From assembly GCA_029204225.1 (NCBI GenBank), contig CM055100.1, forward strand, positions 27,788,649 to 27,852,648: a DNA stretch of 64,000 bases, given 5' to 3'. The notes beneath the pieces were generated by a model. It had not been told where the DNA came from and ran no database searches. It worked only from the letters and a program-made list of their open reading frames with translations. Each line of letters begins with the position of its first letter. The stretch's first letter is position 1. The translations under genes and the position numbers were made by a program. Shown piece after piece: positions 24,007 to 35,326 of the stretch. Source of the stretch: Diphasiastrum complanatum. Taxonomy: Eukaryota > Streptophyta > Lycopodiopsida > Lycopodiales > Lycopodiaceae.

Positions 24007-25585
24007 TGTGAAGGATTTCAGATCATTGATGATCCAATGCACAAAAAGATCTTGGGTTACAAAAGAAGCTACTCTACCAATCTCACCAATGTAGAAAAAT
24101 CAGCATCTACACACAAAATGACATGCAAACTCTAATAGAACTTGATCAAACATGAATCAAATGATACAGTACTATTGCTATTTGTACAAAACCATAAAGC
24201 TACTATATTTCACATGTGTGGATCCAAAAATAACAAATATAGATCATTCTACACATAGATTGCATGCAATCACAAGTATAGTGCACCAATCGATAGTAGA
24301 ACCCAAGAGAAGCATGTATAAGCATGAAATGAGATAGAGAAGAGAGAAAATATGTCTCTCCATGAGTTACATCCTTTTATAACAGGTCCAAACCCTATTT
24401 GGCCACTTGGCTTTCTAACCAAAATGCTAACCCTACTATTTTTGGTCTAGATTCAAAGTACCCAACATTCAAATTTGAATCGACTCAAACTCGACTTCTA
24501 ACTTTTCCACACTTTCAAAAAAGTGTTTATTCAAATGAAATTTAGACTAATGAACTTTGAAAAGTCAAACTCTAAATCTAAAACAAAGTTGGCCTAAATT
24601 TGCCAAATATGGAAATATAGCAAATATGATCAAACAAGTTGAATCTTTCACAAAAGATTGTATCTACACCAATCAAGATACATTCAGAAATTATTGATGA
24701 TTTTCAGATGAGAGATTGCAAGGGAGTGAACACTCCGATGGTACTGGCACAATACTTACGAACGAAGATTGTCCCAGAGATGATGCAGAGCAAAAAGCAA
24801 TGCTGCATAGACCTTACAGAAGGCTTATTGGTTCATAGATGTACTTGGCAGACAATACATGGCCAGACATTGCTTACATAATATTCAGATTGAGCCAATT
24901 CAACATTAATCCAGAATCTACACATCGAAAAATTGCCAAGAGGATCTTGCAGTACCTACAGTAGATAAAGGACTATGGTCTTTGTTTTTTTTTTTGTGAT
25001 GCAGGATTTCTAGTGAAGTCCTACAGTGATGCTAGCTGGGCATCTATGAAAGACAACTCTAAGAGAATCTCAGGAGGCTGTACCATTCCAATAGATGTAG
25101 CTGTTATTTGGGTCAGCAAGAAGCAGACAATAACTACCCAATTTTCCAATGAGGCAGAGTATATTGTTGTAGCCAAGATGGCTAATGAGCTGACATTTCT
25201 CAAACAGTTTTTAGAAGGACTAGGAGAGAGCACCAACGAGTCGTTGATGTTGTACATGGATAACACCTTTGCTATTCATCTGATGAAAGACCTTGTGTTT
25301 CATTTCAGAACAAAACACATTGCCATCAAGTATAACTTGATCAAGGTTCTGGTTGAAAATAGGTAGCTCTTCATCTTCATCACTCAGTGAAGCTAGCTAG
25401 AGTCATTGACAAGTTCAAAGGCTCTAACTTCTACATCTGGAAGTTAAAACTTAGAATGATGTTGATAGATAGAGATCTTTGGGATGTAGTAGAAGGTGCA
25501 GACCTGAAACCAGAAGATGGTGATCAAGCAAAGGCCTGGAGGATCAAAGATCAGAAGGCCTTAGCATGTGTCTAACTCAATCTGG
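23613..25585. repeat. Segmental duplication, copy 1
   Basis: This stretch recurs at 26528-28498 with only scattered differences at a constant offset of about 2.91 kb. It spans the copia A leader, the A LTR, and the family B RT tail, RNase H and gag start. The junctions between unrelated elements are shared, so it was duplicated after nesting. Confidence 0.85.
24007..24652 (-). repeat. 5' LTR of copia A
   Basis: The 646-bp block starts TGTGAAGG and ends CTTTCACA on the plus strand. It is inserted in RT-like sequence of family B, which begins right after 24652. A second copy lies at 26919-27565 inside the duplicated segment. Confidence 0.78.
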
Positions 25586-25837
25586 CTCTATCCACCAAGA
25601 AGAAAGACTATTCCAAGGGCAAGAATCAAGTGCAACAGCAACAACAGAAGCCTCACACTCAAGGTGAGCATGGTGGATCGCGCAAGAAGCTTTTCTGCAG
25701 ATATTGCAAAAGATCTAATCTTGACATCAAGGAGTGTCGCATCAGGATCTACAATGAGACAAAGAAGCAACAACAAGAACAGCAGCCAGACTCCTCCAAC
25801 GTGGCCAAATTCAAGGAGCAAGACACACACTTATTAA
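24653..25837 (+). pseudogene. Copia B fragment, permuted: RNase H then gag
   Basis: The plus strand gives the RT end (IDDFQMRDCKGVNTPM, about 24700), broken RNase H (YSDASWASMKDN, SKKQTITTQFSNEAEY, MDNTFAIHLMKDLVFH; 25013-25366) and then, at the shared bases AATAGGTAGCTC near 25363, directly gag (VIDKFKGSNFYIWKLKLRMM, DLWDVVEG). No LTR separates the end of one body from the start of the next. Gag has lost its middle (near 25580) and continues with the knuckle CRYCKRSNLDIKEC (His to Leu) until 25837, where G2 LTR sequence begins. Confidence 0.75.
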
Positions 25838-26126
25838 CCAATGCGCACGTTAATTAAATAGTTTAAGTTTTGTTCTAGTGACTTGGGCCCTAGTTGCAAA
25901 TAAAATAAGTTAAAGGCCAAAGTCTAAGTTACAAGGTTGAGTCAAAGTCAAATGGTGGTAGGTGGAGTGTGTTTCTTTGTACACCATTAGATCTTTTGTG
26001 TTTCTTTGAAAGGCTAGGATTGCAATCCATGCCATTTCAAGTAGCCAATAGGATGAATAGGACAAGGGCCTCCCCAAGAATAAAAGGGCACCATTTGTAC
26101 TCATTTGACATTCTCAATCTAAGGAG

Positions 26127-26241
<115 letters not shown>

Positions 26242-26401
26242 GACCGAATAGCTTTGGGTAGATGCTCGAGCCCCCAAAGCCTTTCCTAGCGAAGGCCTTC
26301 TATCTCTCTTCTCTCTTCTCTCTTTCTCTCTCTCCTTCCTAGGTTGGGTGTGAATAGCTTTGGGTAGGCGCTTGAGCCCCCAAAGCCTCTCTCGACCTAG
26401 G

Positions 26402-26404
<3 letters not shown>

Positions 26405-26493
<89 letters not shown>
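26405..26493. repeat. (CT)n microsatellite, about 89 bp
   Basis: The second CT array of the third G2 LTR fragment. Confidence 0.98.
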
Positions 26494-26496
<3 letters not shown>

Positions 26497-26918
26497 GCTA
26501 TGTAGGTGAAATCTATCCTCAATCTAATGACTTCTGCCACTTCCTAAGATTGAAACACACTCAAATGAAGTAAAGCGACCTCACTATCTAGAGATCCATC
26601 AAAATTAGGGTTTTGACAAGATCACAAAAAATTGACAATTCCAAATCTACATGCAAATGCTGAAAATTTGATATGCAATCTATTAGCCACCACTTAGGCT
26701 GATCCAATGATCCAAAAATTGGCCAAAATCCAGTATGTGAAATCAAATGTTTATGAACCTATATAGGGTTTTGATCTACAAAAGATCCAATCTACAAAAG
26801 CAAAAAACTCAATTTTGGTGTAGAATCCTCTCTAGCATGCTCTAGCCTTGATATTTTCACAAATCATTGATAGATATGATTTCCTCCTTCATAACCTGAA
26901 ACAAAAGCTTTGATAACA

Positions 26919-27565
26919 TGTGAAGGATTTCAGATCATTGATGATCCAATCCACAAAAAGATCTTGGGTTACAAAAGAAGCTACTCTACCAATCTCACCA
27001 ATGTAGAAAAATCAGCATCTACACACAAAATGAGATGCAAACTCTAATAGTACTTGATCAGACATGAATCAAATGATAAAGTACTATTGCTATTTGTACA
27101 AAACCAGAAAGCTACTATATTTCACATGTGTGGATCCAGAAATAAAAATATAGATCATTCTACACATAGAATTGCATGCAATCACAAGTATAGTACACCA
27201 ATGGATAGTAGAACCCAAGAGAAGCATGTATAAGCATGAAATGAGATAGAGAAAAGAGAAGATATGTCTCTCCATGAGTTACATCCTTTTATAACAGGTC
27301 CAAACCCTATTTGGCCACTTGGCTTTCTAACCAAAATGCTAATCCTACTATTTTTGGGTCTAGATTCAAAGTACCCAACATTCAAATTTGAATCGACTCA
27401 AACTCGACTTGTAACTTTCCCACACTTTCAAAAAAGTGTTTATTCAAATGAAATTTAGACTAATGAACTTTGAAAAGTCAAACTCTAAATCTAAAACAAA
27501 GTTGGCCTAAATTTGCCAAATATGAAAATATAGCAAAATTGATCAAACAAGTTGAATATTTCACA
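26919..27565 (-). repeat. Second copy of copia A LTR
   Basis: A 647-bp near-identical copy of 24007-24652, with the same neighbours on the right (B RT tail). It is a product of the segmental duplication, not the opposite LTR of element A. Confidence 0.8.
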
Positions 27566-28283
27566 AAAGATTGTATCTACACCAATCAAGATACATTCAG
27601 AAATTATTGATGATTTTCAGATGAGAGATTGCAAGGGAGTGAACACTCCGATGGTACTGGCACAATACTGACGAATGAATATTGTCCCAGAGATGATGCA
27701 GAGCAAGAAGCAATGCTGCATAGACCTTATAGAAGGCTTATTGGTTCATAGATGTACTTGGCAGACAATACGTGGCCAGACATTGCTTACATAGTATTCA
27801 GATTAAGCCAATTCAACATTAATCCAGGACCTACACATTGAAAAATTGCCAAGAGGATCTTGCAGTACCTACAGTAGATAAAGGACTATGGTCTTTGTTT
27901 TTTTTTTCGTGATGCAGGATTTCTAGTGAAGTCCTACAGTGATGCTAGCAGGGCATCTATGAAAGACAACTCTAAGAGCATCTCAGGAGGCTGTACCATT
28001 CCAATAGATGTAGCTGTTATTTGGGTCAGCAAGAAGCAGACAATAACTACCCAATCTTCCAATGAGGCAGAGTATGTTGTTGTAGCCAAGATGGCTAATG
28101 AGCTGACATTTCTCAAACAGTTTTTAGAAGGACTAGGAGAGAGCACCAACAAGTTGTTGATGTTGTACATGGATAACACCTTTGCTATTCATCTGATGAA
28201 AGACCTTGTGTTTCATTTCAGAACAAAACACATTGCCATCAAGTATAACTTGATCAAGGTTCTGGTTGAAAATAGGTAGCTCT
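27566..28283 (+). pseudogene. Copia B RT tail and RNase H, copy 2
   Basis: Same content as in copy 1: RDCKGVNTPM, then RNase H with YSDASRASMKDN (Trp to Arg against copy 1), SSNEAEYVVVAK, and MDNTFAIHLMKDLVFHFRTKH. The N-terminal half has many stops, while 27926-28279 is open. It is followed at once by gag. Confidence 0.75.
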
Positions 28284-28299
28284 TCATCTTCATCACTCG

Positions 28300-28810
28300 G
28301 TGAAGCTAGCTAGAGTCATTGACAAGTTCAATGGTTCTAACTTCTACATCTGGAAGTTAAAACTTAGAATGATGTTGATAGATAGAGATCTTTGAGATGT
28401 AGTAGAAGGTGCAGACCTGAAACCAGAAGATGGTGATCAAGCAAAGGCCTGGAGGATCAAAGATCAGAAGGCCTTAGCATGTGTCACACTCAATCTGGCC
28501 GACTCTTAAATATCTCATGTTACCACGTGCAAAACCTCTAAGGAAGCACTGGACTTGTTATCAAGTCTCTATGAGACTCATGATGTAACCACAAGATTAC
28601 ATCTTAGAAGGAAGTTCTTGCGCGATCCACCATGCTCACACTCAAGGTGAGTATGGTGGATCGAGCAAGAAGCTTTTCTGCAGATATTGCAAAAGATCTA
28701 GTCATGACATCAAGGAGTGTCGCATCAAGATGTACAACGAGACAAAGAAGCAACAACAACAACAACAGCCAGACTCTTCCAACGTGGCCAATTTCAAGGA
28801 GCAAGACACA
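28300..28810 (+). pseudogene. Copia B gag, plus copy
   Basis: The frame opens with VIDKFNGSNFYIWKLKLRMM and continues DLWDVVEGADLKPE, QKALACVTLNLADS. Stops occur near 28394 and 28508. After RRKFL (about 28620) most of the central gag is deleted, as judged against the fuller minus copy at 63041-63830. The knuckle CRYCKRSSHDIKEC (28680-28721) fits C-X2-C-X4-H-X4-C. A CAACAA stretch follows it and encodes a short Gln run. Confidence 0.75.
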
Positions 28811-29990
28811 CACTTGTTAATGGCTTATAGTAGCAGCAAAGACTGTGATAGCTGGTACCTAGACAACGGTGCTACCCAACACATGACCTCTCACAAGGAA
28901 TGGTTTACGGAGTACACAACTTACAACAGAGACCAATTTATCTACCTCGGAGATTTTAGCACCATACGCGTGAAAGGCAAATGATAGTGCAGATCACCTT
29001 CAACAACGATCTGTCCATTTGTGTTCCTAACGTCCTTCATGTTTCTCAGTTGTCAAAGAACTTGTTATCAATCTCTAAGATAACTGATGAGGGCTACACT
29101 ATAGCTTCCTCATCTGAGCAGTGTACAATACTCAAGAAAGATACCACTCTAACTACATGCACTAGAGTCAGAAATCTTTACGTACTCTCTAATTCACTTG
29201 CATTAGCTAGTATCTCTAATGAAAATGTAAACGACAATGCTGTTCTATGGCATAGTCGATTTGGACACGTGAATGCAAGATCACTTTCTTATATGTGTTG
29301 TAATAATTTAGTTGATGGACTGAATTTTTCTTCTTCATTAGATAGGAAATCTTTCTTTTGTGAATCATGCATCTATGGGAAGCACTCTAGAAGCAAGTTT
29401 TTAAAATCACATTCCATCAAAACAAAGCATGTATTGGATCTTGTAAATAGCGATCTTTGTGGTCCAATGCCAACTCCGTCATTAGGAGATGCAATCTATT
29501 TTATCACTTTCATAGATGATTATTCTAGATGGTCAACAATCATGTTCATTAAGCACAAATCTGAAGCCTTTGAATGCCTCAAGAGATTCAAGGCCATGGT
29601 TGAGACACAAACGTCTACAAAAGTGAAGGCACTCCAACCTGATGGTGGCGGCGAATACATCTCTAACGAGATGTCCGACTACATGGCTGAACATGGTATT
29701 AGAAGATAGTTCACCACTTCCTATTCACCTCAACAGAATGGGATTGTAGAAAGAAAGAATCGAACTCTTCTCAACTCATCCAGATCCATGCTACATCAAG
29801 CACACCTACCTGCGAAGTTCTGGACGAAAGCTACTGCCACAACCTACTACGTGCGGAACAAATCCAGCACCAAAGCTTTCAACAACAAGACTCCTCATGA
29901 AGTTTGACATGGGCACAAGCCTAGTGTCAGCCATTTAAAAATCTTTGGTTGTATATGTTTTGTTCACATTCCCAAATAGCTTAGGAAGAT
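28811..29990 (+). pseudogene. Copia B protease, pre-integrase and integrase, plus copy
   Basis: WYLDNGATQHMT (about 28855) is the copia protease signature with Ser of DSG replaced by Asn. A short frame break occurs near 28981. NLLSISKI, then WHSRFGHVNARSL and CESCIYGKHSRSKF form the pre-integrase zinc region (29250-29400). The integrase core shows SDLCGPM, TFIDDYSRW, a catalytic position changed to QPDGGGEYIS (usual DNGGE), and PQQNGIVERKNR with its Glu kept (about 29735). Stops at 29707 and 29907 break it. Confidence 0.82.
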
Positions 29991-30029
29991 CATAGGACAA
30001 ATAAATGTATTTTCATTGGCTATCGTGAT

Positions 30030-31370
30030 GAACATAAAGCTTATAAAGTTTATGATCCATCCACGAATGTAGTATTTGTCTCTAGGGATGTAATATTTCA
30101 AGAACATACATACTATGATTTCAAACAACCATCGATAAATGATGCTATGTCACTTCATCCTATTTTACATAGCATGAATTTTTCCAACGTTGATGTTCCT
30201 TCTACAAAACCTGCAGCTACAGCTACAGAAGCCGAGCAGTCAACAATACCTATCATCAGACCAGACCAAGCTAGCTCAAACAGATCTGGAGAAATTCAAG
30301 AAGAAGCATCATCGCATTCTGGTCAACCAAACGTCCGCAGATTCTCATGGACTTGGACAGTTTCTTAGAGGTATTGACCTAAATTATTCTGGACTTCATC
30401 AGAAGAACCAGAGAGCCTAGCCAAAGCAATTAACTCCAAGGATGCTGTGAAGTGGCAAGAAGCTATGGAAAGCGAGTACAACTCACTTTTGACGAATCAG
30501 ACCTGGACATTGGTCGACTTTCCCACTCACAAGAGAGTTATTGACAACAAGTGGATCTTCAAGAAGAAGATCAACTCTGATGGTTCCGTTGCCAAATGGA
30601 AAGCACGGTTGGTGGCTAAAGGATTCACTCAAGTCCAAGGAGTGGATTATCAAGAAATTTTCAGTCCTGTCATCAAGATGTAGTCAATCAGGACTCTGAT
30701 TGCGTTAGCAGCCGCAGAATACCTTGAAATGCACCAAATGGATGTCAAGACAACATTTTTCAACGACAATGTCGAAGAGGAGTTGTACGCCTTTCAACCG
30801 GAAGGATTCAAAGTCAAAGGCCAAGAGCACAAAGTGTGCAAGCTGTACAAAGCGATCTACGGTCTGAAACAGGCCGCAAAAGCATGGTTCGATAGAATCA
30901 ACTCTTATCTCATTCAATTGGGATTTGCAAACAATTCAGCTGACTATAATGTTTATTCAAAGCATATAGGCACCAATTCAGTTCACATAGCTCTTTACGT
31001 AGATGATGCATTTATTTTGTCTAACGACACTTCTCTTCTGCATACTACTAAGAGTGATCTGTCAAAGGAATTTGACATGACTGATTTAGGAGCTGTCCAT
31101 TCTTTGCTAGGAATTCACATTACTAGAAATAGACTTCAGAAGAAGCTCTATCTTAGCCAGCAGGCATATCTAAAAGGCATTTTAGAAAAATTTCATATGC
31201 CTGATTGCAAACCCATTGATACTCCAATGGATCCAAGTATAGTATTGACTAAACCTTCTTGTGCTGAGACTGATAGTGAAGTACTCGACTTAGCGAAGTA
31301 CCCTTATCATTCACTAATCGGATCTCTAATGTATACAATGTTGTGTACTAGACCAGTTTAGCATACACTG
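30030..31370 (+). pseudogene. Copia B integrase tail and reverse transcriptase, plus copy
   Basis: After a divergent linker (SSRDVIF-like, 30080-30110) the RT begins near 30447: [44 protein letters not shown] stop follows at 30681. The second part has [40 protein letters not shown], and the catalytic box ALYVDDAFILSND (about 30990-31030), then LLGIHITRN and LIGSLMYTMLCTRPV. It ends at 31361 with no RNase H. Confidence 0.85.
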
Positions 31371-31640
31371 TTAGCACGTTAAGAGAGAAAAATGTCGAAG
31401 GTGATCTACTTTGAACGAGGAACGTTCCCAGCCACTTCCCAAATTTGCGAAGTGAGAGAAATCCACTTCCCTTATAAAGCGAAGTGAGAGAATTTGCAAC
31501 GCCCTCGTCCACGTCAACATTCCCTATGGGTTGACAATATACACTATGTATAGTTGTCACAGAAGCCATATACTTCCAAGTACAACGGCTTACCTAATTA
31601 GGTGACAATCATTTATTGTAGTTAATACACGGATGAAATC

Positions 31641-31649
31641 TATAAATAG
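31641..31649 (+). promoter_or_regulatory. TATA box in B LTR
   Basis: TATAAATAG is kept in the opposite copy (59042-59050, complement). Its position in the LTR fits the element promoter. Confidence 0.55.
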
Positions 31650-32379
31650 ATCATCCAAGCACAAATTGTTGGTTGCTCCGTCCATGAGACATATTATTTG
31701 AGCCTCCCAATTACGTCGTCAATTTTGGTTGCTCATGTTCCTTTATAGACTAGGAAGAAGAATGATCCTAGCTCAAGAAAAGGAGTTATGGTGGAATATT
31801 CATCTACCAGTTACTAAAGGTAACAGAAATGATAATTTGTATCACTTGAGCATGCTAATAGCAAACGAGTTGTGAATGTTGTTACAGTTGCCATTTGTAT
31901 TGTGCTTCAGTGTAACATAGCAGCAACACTTTTTTATTTGTGTACAACGTAGATGAATGTTTGTTGTGATTGAATGCACTTTCATTGTTGTTTGATCGCG
32001 CTTGTATACTCACTCTGATCAGAACACGGACGTCTCTTAAGTTTCTGATCAGACGATGGCTGTCTTTGACGCCTAAGGAACTCGCGATATTAGATTGCTC
32101 TTCCATTTATTTCAGAACTATACTTCACGTTGAATTTGATTTCAGTAGTACCACACATACATTTGTACAATCATACATAATCTGTTTTTAAACAACTCTA
32201 CATCTTAGGGGTGTTTATGACAATATGAAAAGGTAGCATCAATCAATGTAGAAATCTAATTGAGAAAAATATGAAAAGGTCGCATCAATCAATCTCGCTC
32301 CCCTACATGAGTGGTATCTAGAATATTATTTTTTCTATATTGGCATTTTTATCTCTTCTGTTATTCCTTTTAGAGTGAC

Positions 32380-32585
32380 TTGCTCCATAGTCGGTTGGCT
32401 CAGTTGGTTGGCTTGGCATCCAAAGTTTCTTTGGTCCAAGGTTCGAGCCTCCCCTTGGAAACCAAGAAGCATAGTTGGTGTAGTTAAAGGTTGCCCATCT
32501 CCAATCTCTTCGGTGGACTGTACTCTTGTTTTAGAGTATGAATTAATTTTCAAGACCTTGTTGGGCAATCAGAACGCATAAAGCT
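32380..32585 (+). mobile_element. tRNA-derived SINE-like sequence
   Basis: TGGCTCAGTTGG (32396-32407) fits the RNA polymerase III A box and GGTTCGAGCC (32440-32449) the B box, spaced as in tRNA genes (about 32 bp between). The arms do not form a good tRNA acceptor stem, and about 130 bp of unrelated sequence follow, as in plant SINEs. The right end and any target duplication are unclear. Confidence 0.6.
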
Positions 32586-32699
32586 GTGATTATCTTTAAC
32601 ATAAGCTGTCCATTAGACTGTTTTTGCACCTAGCAGCCGATTAGAACGGGAGAGCTGTTCTGTAATATTCCTGCTCTCGAGGGATTGATGTGTCAAGTC

Positions 32700-34675
32700 A
32701 CTAGCATATGCGACAATTTTTTTGAAAAAATTTCAATATTTCTATCAAGATGTTGGGGCTTGGGGGACATTACAATACCATGTATATAGATCAAATTGAT
32801 CAAGAGTAGGGAATAAGTGTGAGGGAATTGGCAGCTTGCATGTGTAAGTCCAACCTAGTGATCACATTTTTATTTCATTAATAGATAGCATTAAGAGAGA
32901 CTTTTAGGCTCTTTGTAGGAGTAAATGGTTTAGAGGCCTAAAAGTCAAGCTAGAGAATGGAGGGTCCAATCCCACCAAAATTAAAATTTGAATAATAAGG
33001 GAGGTAGAGATTGGCCAATAGCCATTGAGGCTGAGTGCCCATAAATCACTATAAATAATGGTACATTGTATTTTATTTTTCATGTTTGATCAAAGAAGGT
33101 GGGAAGTTTTAATCCGAACTTGCATAAATGCTTTTCTAATAAATTTAAATATCATAGCATATGCTTATTTGATTATAGGCAACCTAAACTATAGTTTTAT
33201 CTAAATACTTCAAAATGCCCACCATAAAGGACTCTACAATTTTGGACTGTATATGAGAACTTCTATCATTTATCAATAGTTCAAAAATCATTTAAACATT
33301 GTTAGAAAATAAGTAAATCTATTAATTTAAAGAGAAGAAATTACAATGTGCTTACTGGAAGGTTTGAATCCTTCTATTTTGATAACCCCCTTTCAAAACA
33401 ATGTAAATATCTTACAAATTTGTCACTTTTGCTTACTCTTATTAGTCTTCCTCTTTAGCAATTGCACATCTTTTAATAATTGTAAGTTCTTAGAACGAAT
33501 AGAATGCAACCATTTTAATTGACACCACAAAGAGAAAATTGTTGTAGATTGGCCTCTATTCAATAATCTCCTTTCAAAAGCCAAGTCATGAAAGTTGTGA
33601 TTTGTCAGTGACATCACACATTGGATTGGCACCCTCCCCTCCCTACCAAGAGATTCACCATCAAAATGGTCTACTTTCAAAAAGTCGAGAGCATTGTACC
33701 CTATTCAGGCTCAATAGGACGGGCCCGTAAGGCTTAGGCCAATCACTTTCAAACCGCCCCGCCCTAAAATGACAAGTCTCAGACATAATAATAAAGAAGA
33801 AGAAGAAGAAGAAATAATAAGTCCATTTCATGGCACCATTTGTTCTTGATTCCATAACGATTCTAGAATCCAGATGAAGACTATATGTTCTTTATTATGA
33901 CCTGATCTGTCTGTCTGCCTTAGCGCGGGTTGGATCAAGCATACACAGACACGATCAATCCATTTTCCTCTGGTTTGAAGCGGCATGGTCATGTATTTGT
34001 CTGCAGCTCTTGGAGGATCTAGCTCTATCTTTCAGAAAAATTTGAAGATAAATCCATTTTCATCTTTGACTACAGTAGAGCAGTTTCTTGAATGAAAATA
34101 TTGATAATGTTTGGATTCTGTGAACTTTCATGCCGACTGAGATCCTCTCCGTGATGCACTCTATTGGTAATGAAAATATTTTATCCTTCTTGAATTGCTG
34201 GAACGTGCTTGCAATTCGGTCTTCGATTTGAATCATCGACTACGTTGTGTTATTTTTCTGGTAGCTGAGCGCTTCTTACTGCCGGTGCTGTTATACTTGA
34301 CATTGTTCATGTTTTGATTCTTCTGATAAGAGATTGGTTATCGAAAAAACGGGAGAGGAAAATGTTTCATAGTAGCAAGCTATGAAGCGATGGATCCTCC
34401 GTGCTTGTAATCACAGCAACTGAACAAACGAGTGCTGCTGATTGAGTTAAAAAGAAAAATTATGTTCAAAACAAAGAAGGGCGAATAGGCTGCTGGAATA
34501 GTCACTTTGGCACGAGCTTTGGCTGCTTCACGCTAGTTTGGCTAGACCTTTATGATTGGCCGCAAAGTCGCTAGGCAAGCTAAGGAGGTTTTATTCACAG
34601 CTATTAAAACCATTTGCTTGCGAATTATATGAAATAATCAGCTTCGATAAGTCAATTTCCAAATATACTGCAACT
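32700..34675 (+). other. Upstream region of the MRS2 gene
   Basis: No transposon protein is seen. It includes a short AAG/GAA repeat (33795-33815) and AT-rich stretches, with a CTATAAATAA box at 33050. The promoter and 5' UTR must lie here, but the transcription start cannot be placed; a 5' UTR intron is possible. Confidence 0.4.
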
Positions 34676-35326
34676 ATGGGAGACTTAACAGCTCACTTTC
34701 TGCCTCCTCGGCCTCCCTCCAGTTTTACGGAGGTGGGTCATAGATTTTCCAATCCTTCTAGGCCAGTGTTTCAAGGCCTGGATCTGTTAGGGGTGATGAA
34801 GAGGGGCCAGGGAGTTCGGTCCTGGATAAGAGTAGACACAGAAGGAAACACAAACATTCTGGAAGCAGATAAGGCAGCCATTATGCGAAGATGCGATCTA
34901 CCAGCACGCGATTTGCGTCTCTTAGACCCTCTGTTTGTATACCCGTCGACAATTCTTGGCAGAGAGAGAGCCATCGTTGTTAATCTGGAGCAAATCAGAT
35001 GTATTATCACTGCAGATGAAGTACTTGTTTTAAATTCACTTGAACCATTTGTATTCCAGTATGTTTCTGAATTGCAAAGAAAGCTTACAAGTAAAATATC
35101 CCTGGAAGGTCAAGGCTTTAAATGGCGCTCTCCGGGTGGGCAGCCAATTGGAGCACATTCATATGGGGGTCATCACAATGTGGAAGCTGCCGGTAACAAA
35201 GAAGTTCGACAACGACGTGTGCATGATACTGACATGTTCAGTGGATCTTCTGCTGATGATTTGCCCTTTGAGTTCAAAGCTTTGGAGGTTGCTTTAGAAG
35301 CTGCTTGCATTTACCTTGATACACAG
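34676..35326 (+). CDS. MRS2: MRS2 exon 1 (residues 1-217)
   Basis: Encodes the variable N-terminus and the conserved soluble domain up to LEAACIYLDTQ. The donor is CAG/GTAGGC. The conserved domain starts at RGQGVRSWIRVD (about residue 43). Confidence 0.95.

Larger units (their letters stand above)
26528..28498. repeat. Segmental duplication, copy 2
   Basis: Copy of 23613-25585. It includes a second copia A LTR (26919-27565, TGTGAAGG...TTTCACA) and the B RNase H to gag junction. The copia A gag present upstream of copy 1 is missing here; G2 LTR sequence meets the A leader instead. Confidence 0.85.
28284..31370 (+). mobile_element. Copia B body, plus-strand copy
   Basis: Gag, protease, pre-integrase, integrase and RT follow in copia order on the plus strand. 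Close relatives of these sequences occur inverted at 60561-63830. No 5' LTR precedes gag; RNase H of another copy does. RT stops at 31370 and an internal part of the B LTR follows, so RNase H and the first part of the 3' LTR were deleted, perhaps at the shared bases CGTTAAG. Confidence 0.8.
31371..32690 (+). repeat. Partial B LTR interrupted by SINE-like insertion
   Basis: From AAGAGAGAAAAATG to about 32170 the sequence matches the reverse complement of 58768-59240. Around 32588-32680 it matches the reverse complement of the LTR at the window's right end (TTAGACTGTTTTTGCA...TAGCAGCCGATT). The intervening 32200-32585 is foreign. The first ~560 bp of the LTR are missing. Confidence 0.75.

Noticed and set aside
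32389-32465. A functional tRNA gene
   Set aside because: A and B boxes are present, but I could not pair a proper acceptor stem or anticodon arm; a tRNA-derived SINE fits better.
34556-34675. An N-terminal extension of the MRS2 protein upstream of the ATG
   Set aside because: The extension begins with TTG after an in-frame TGA; the first ATG is at 34676 and fits family N-termini.
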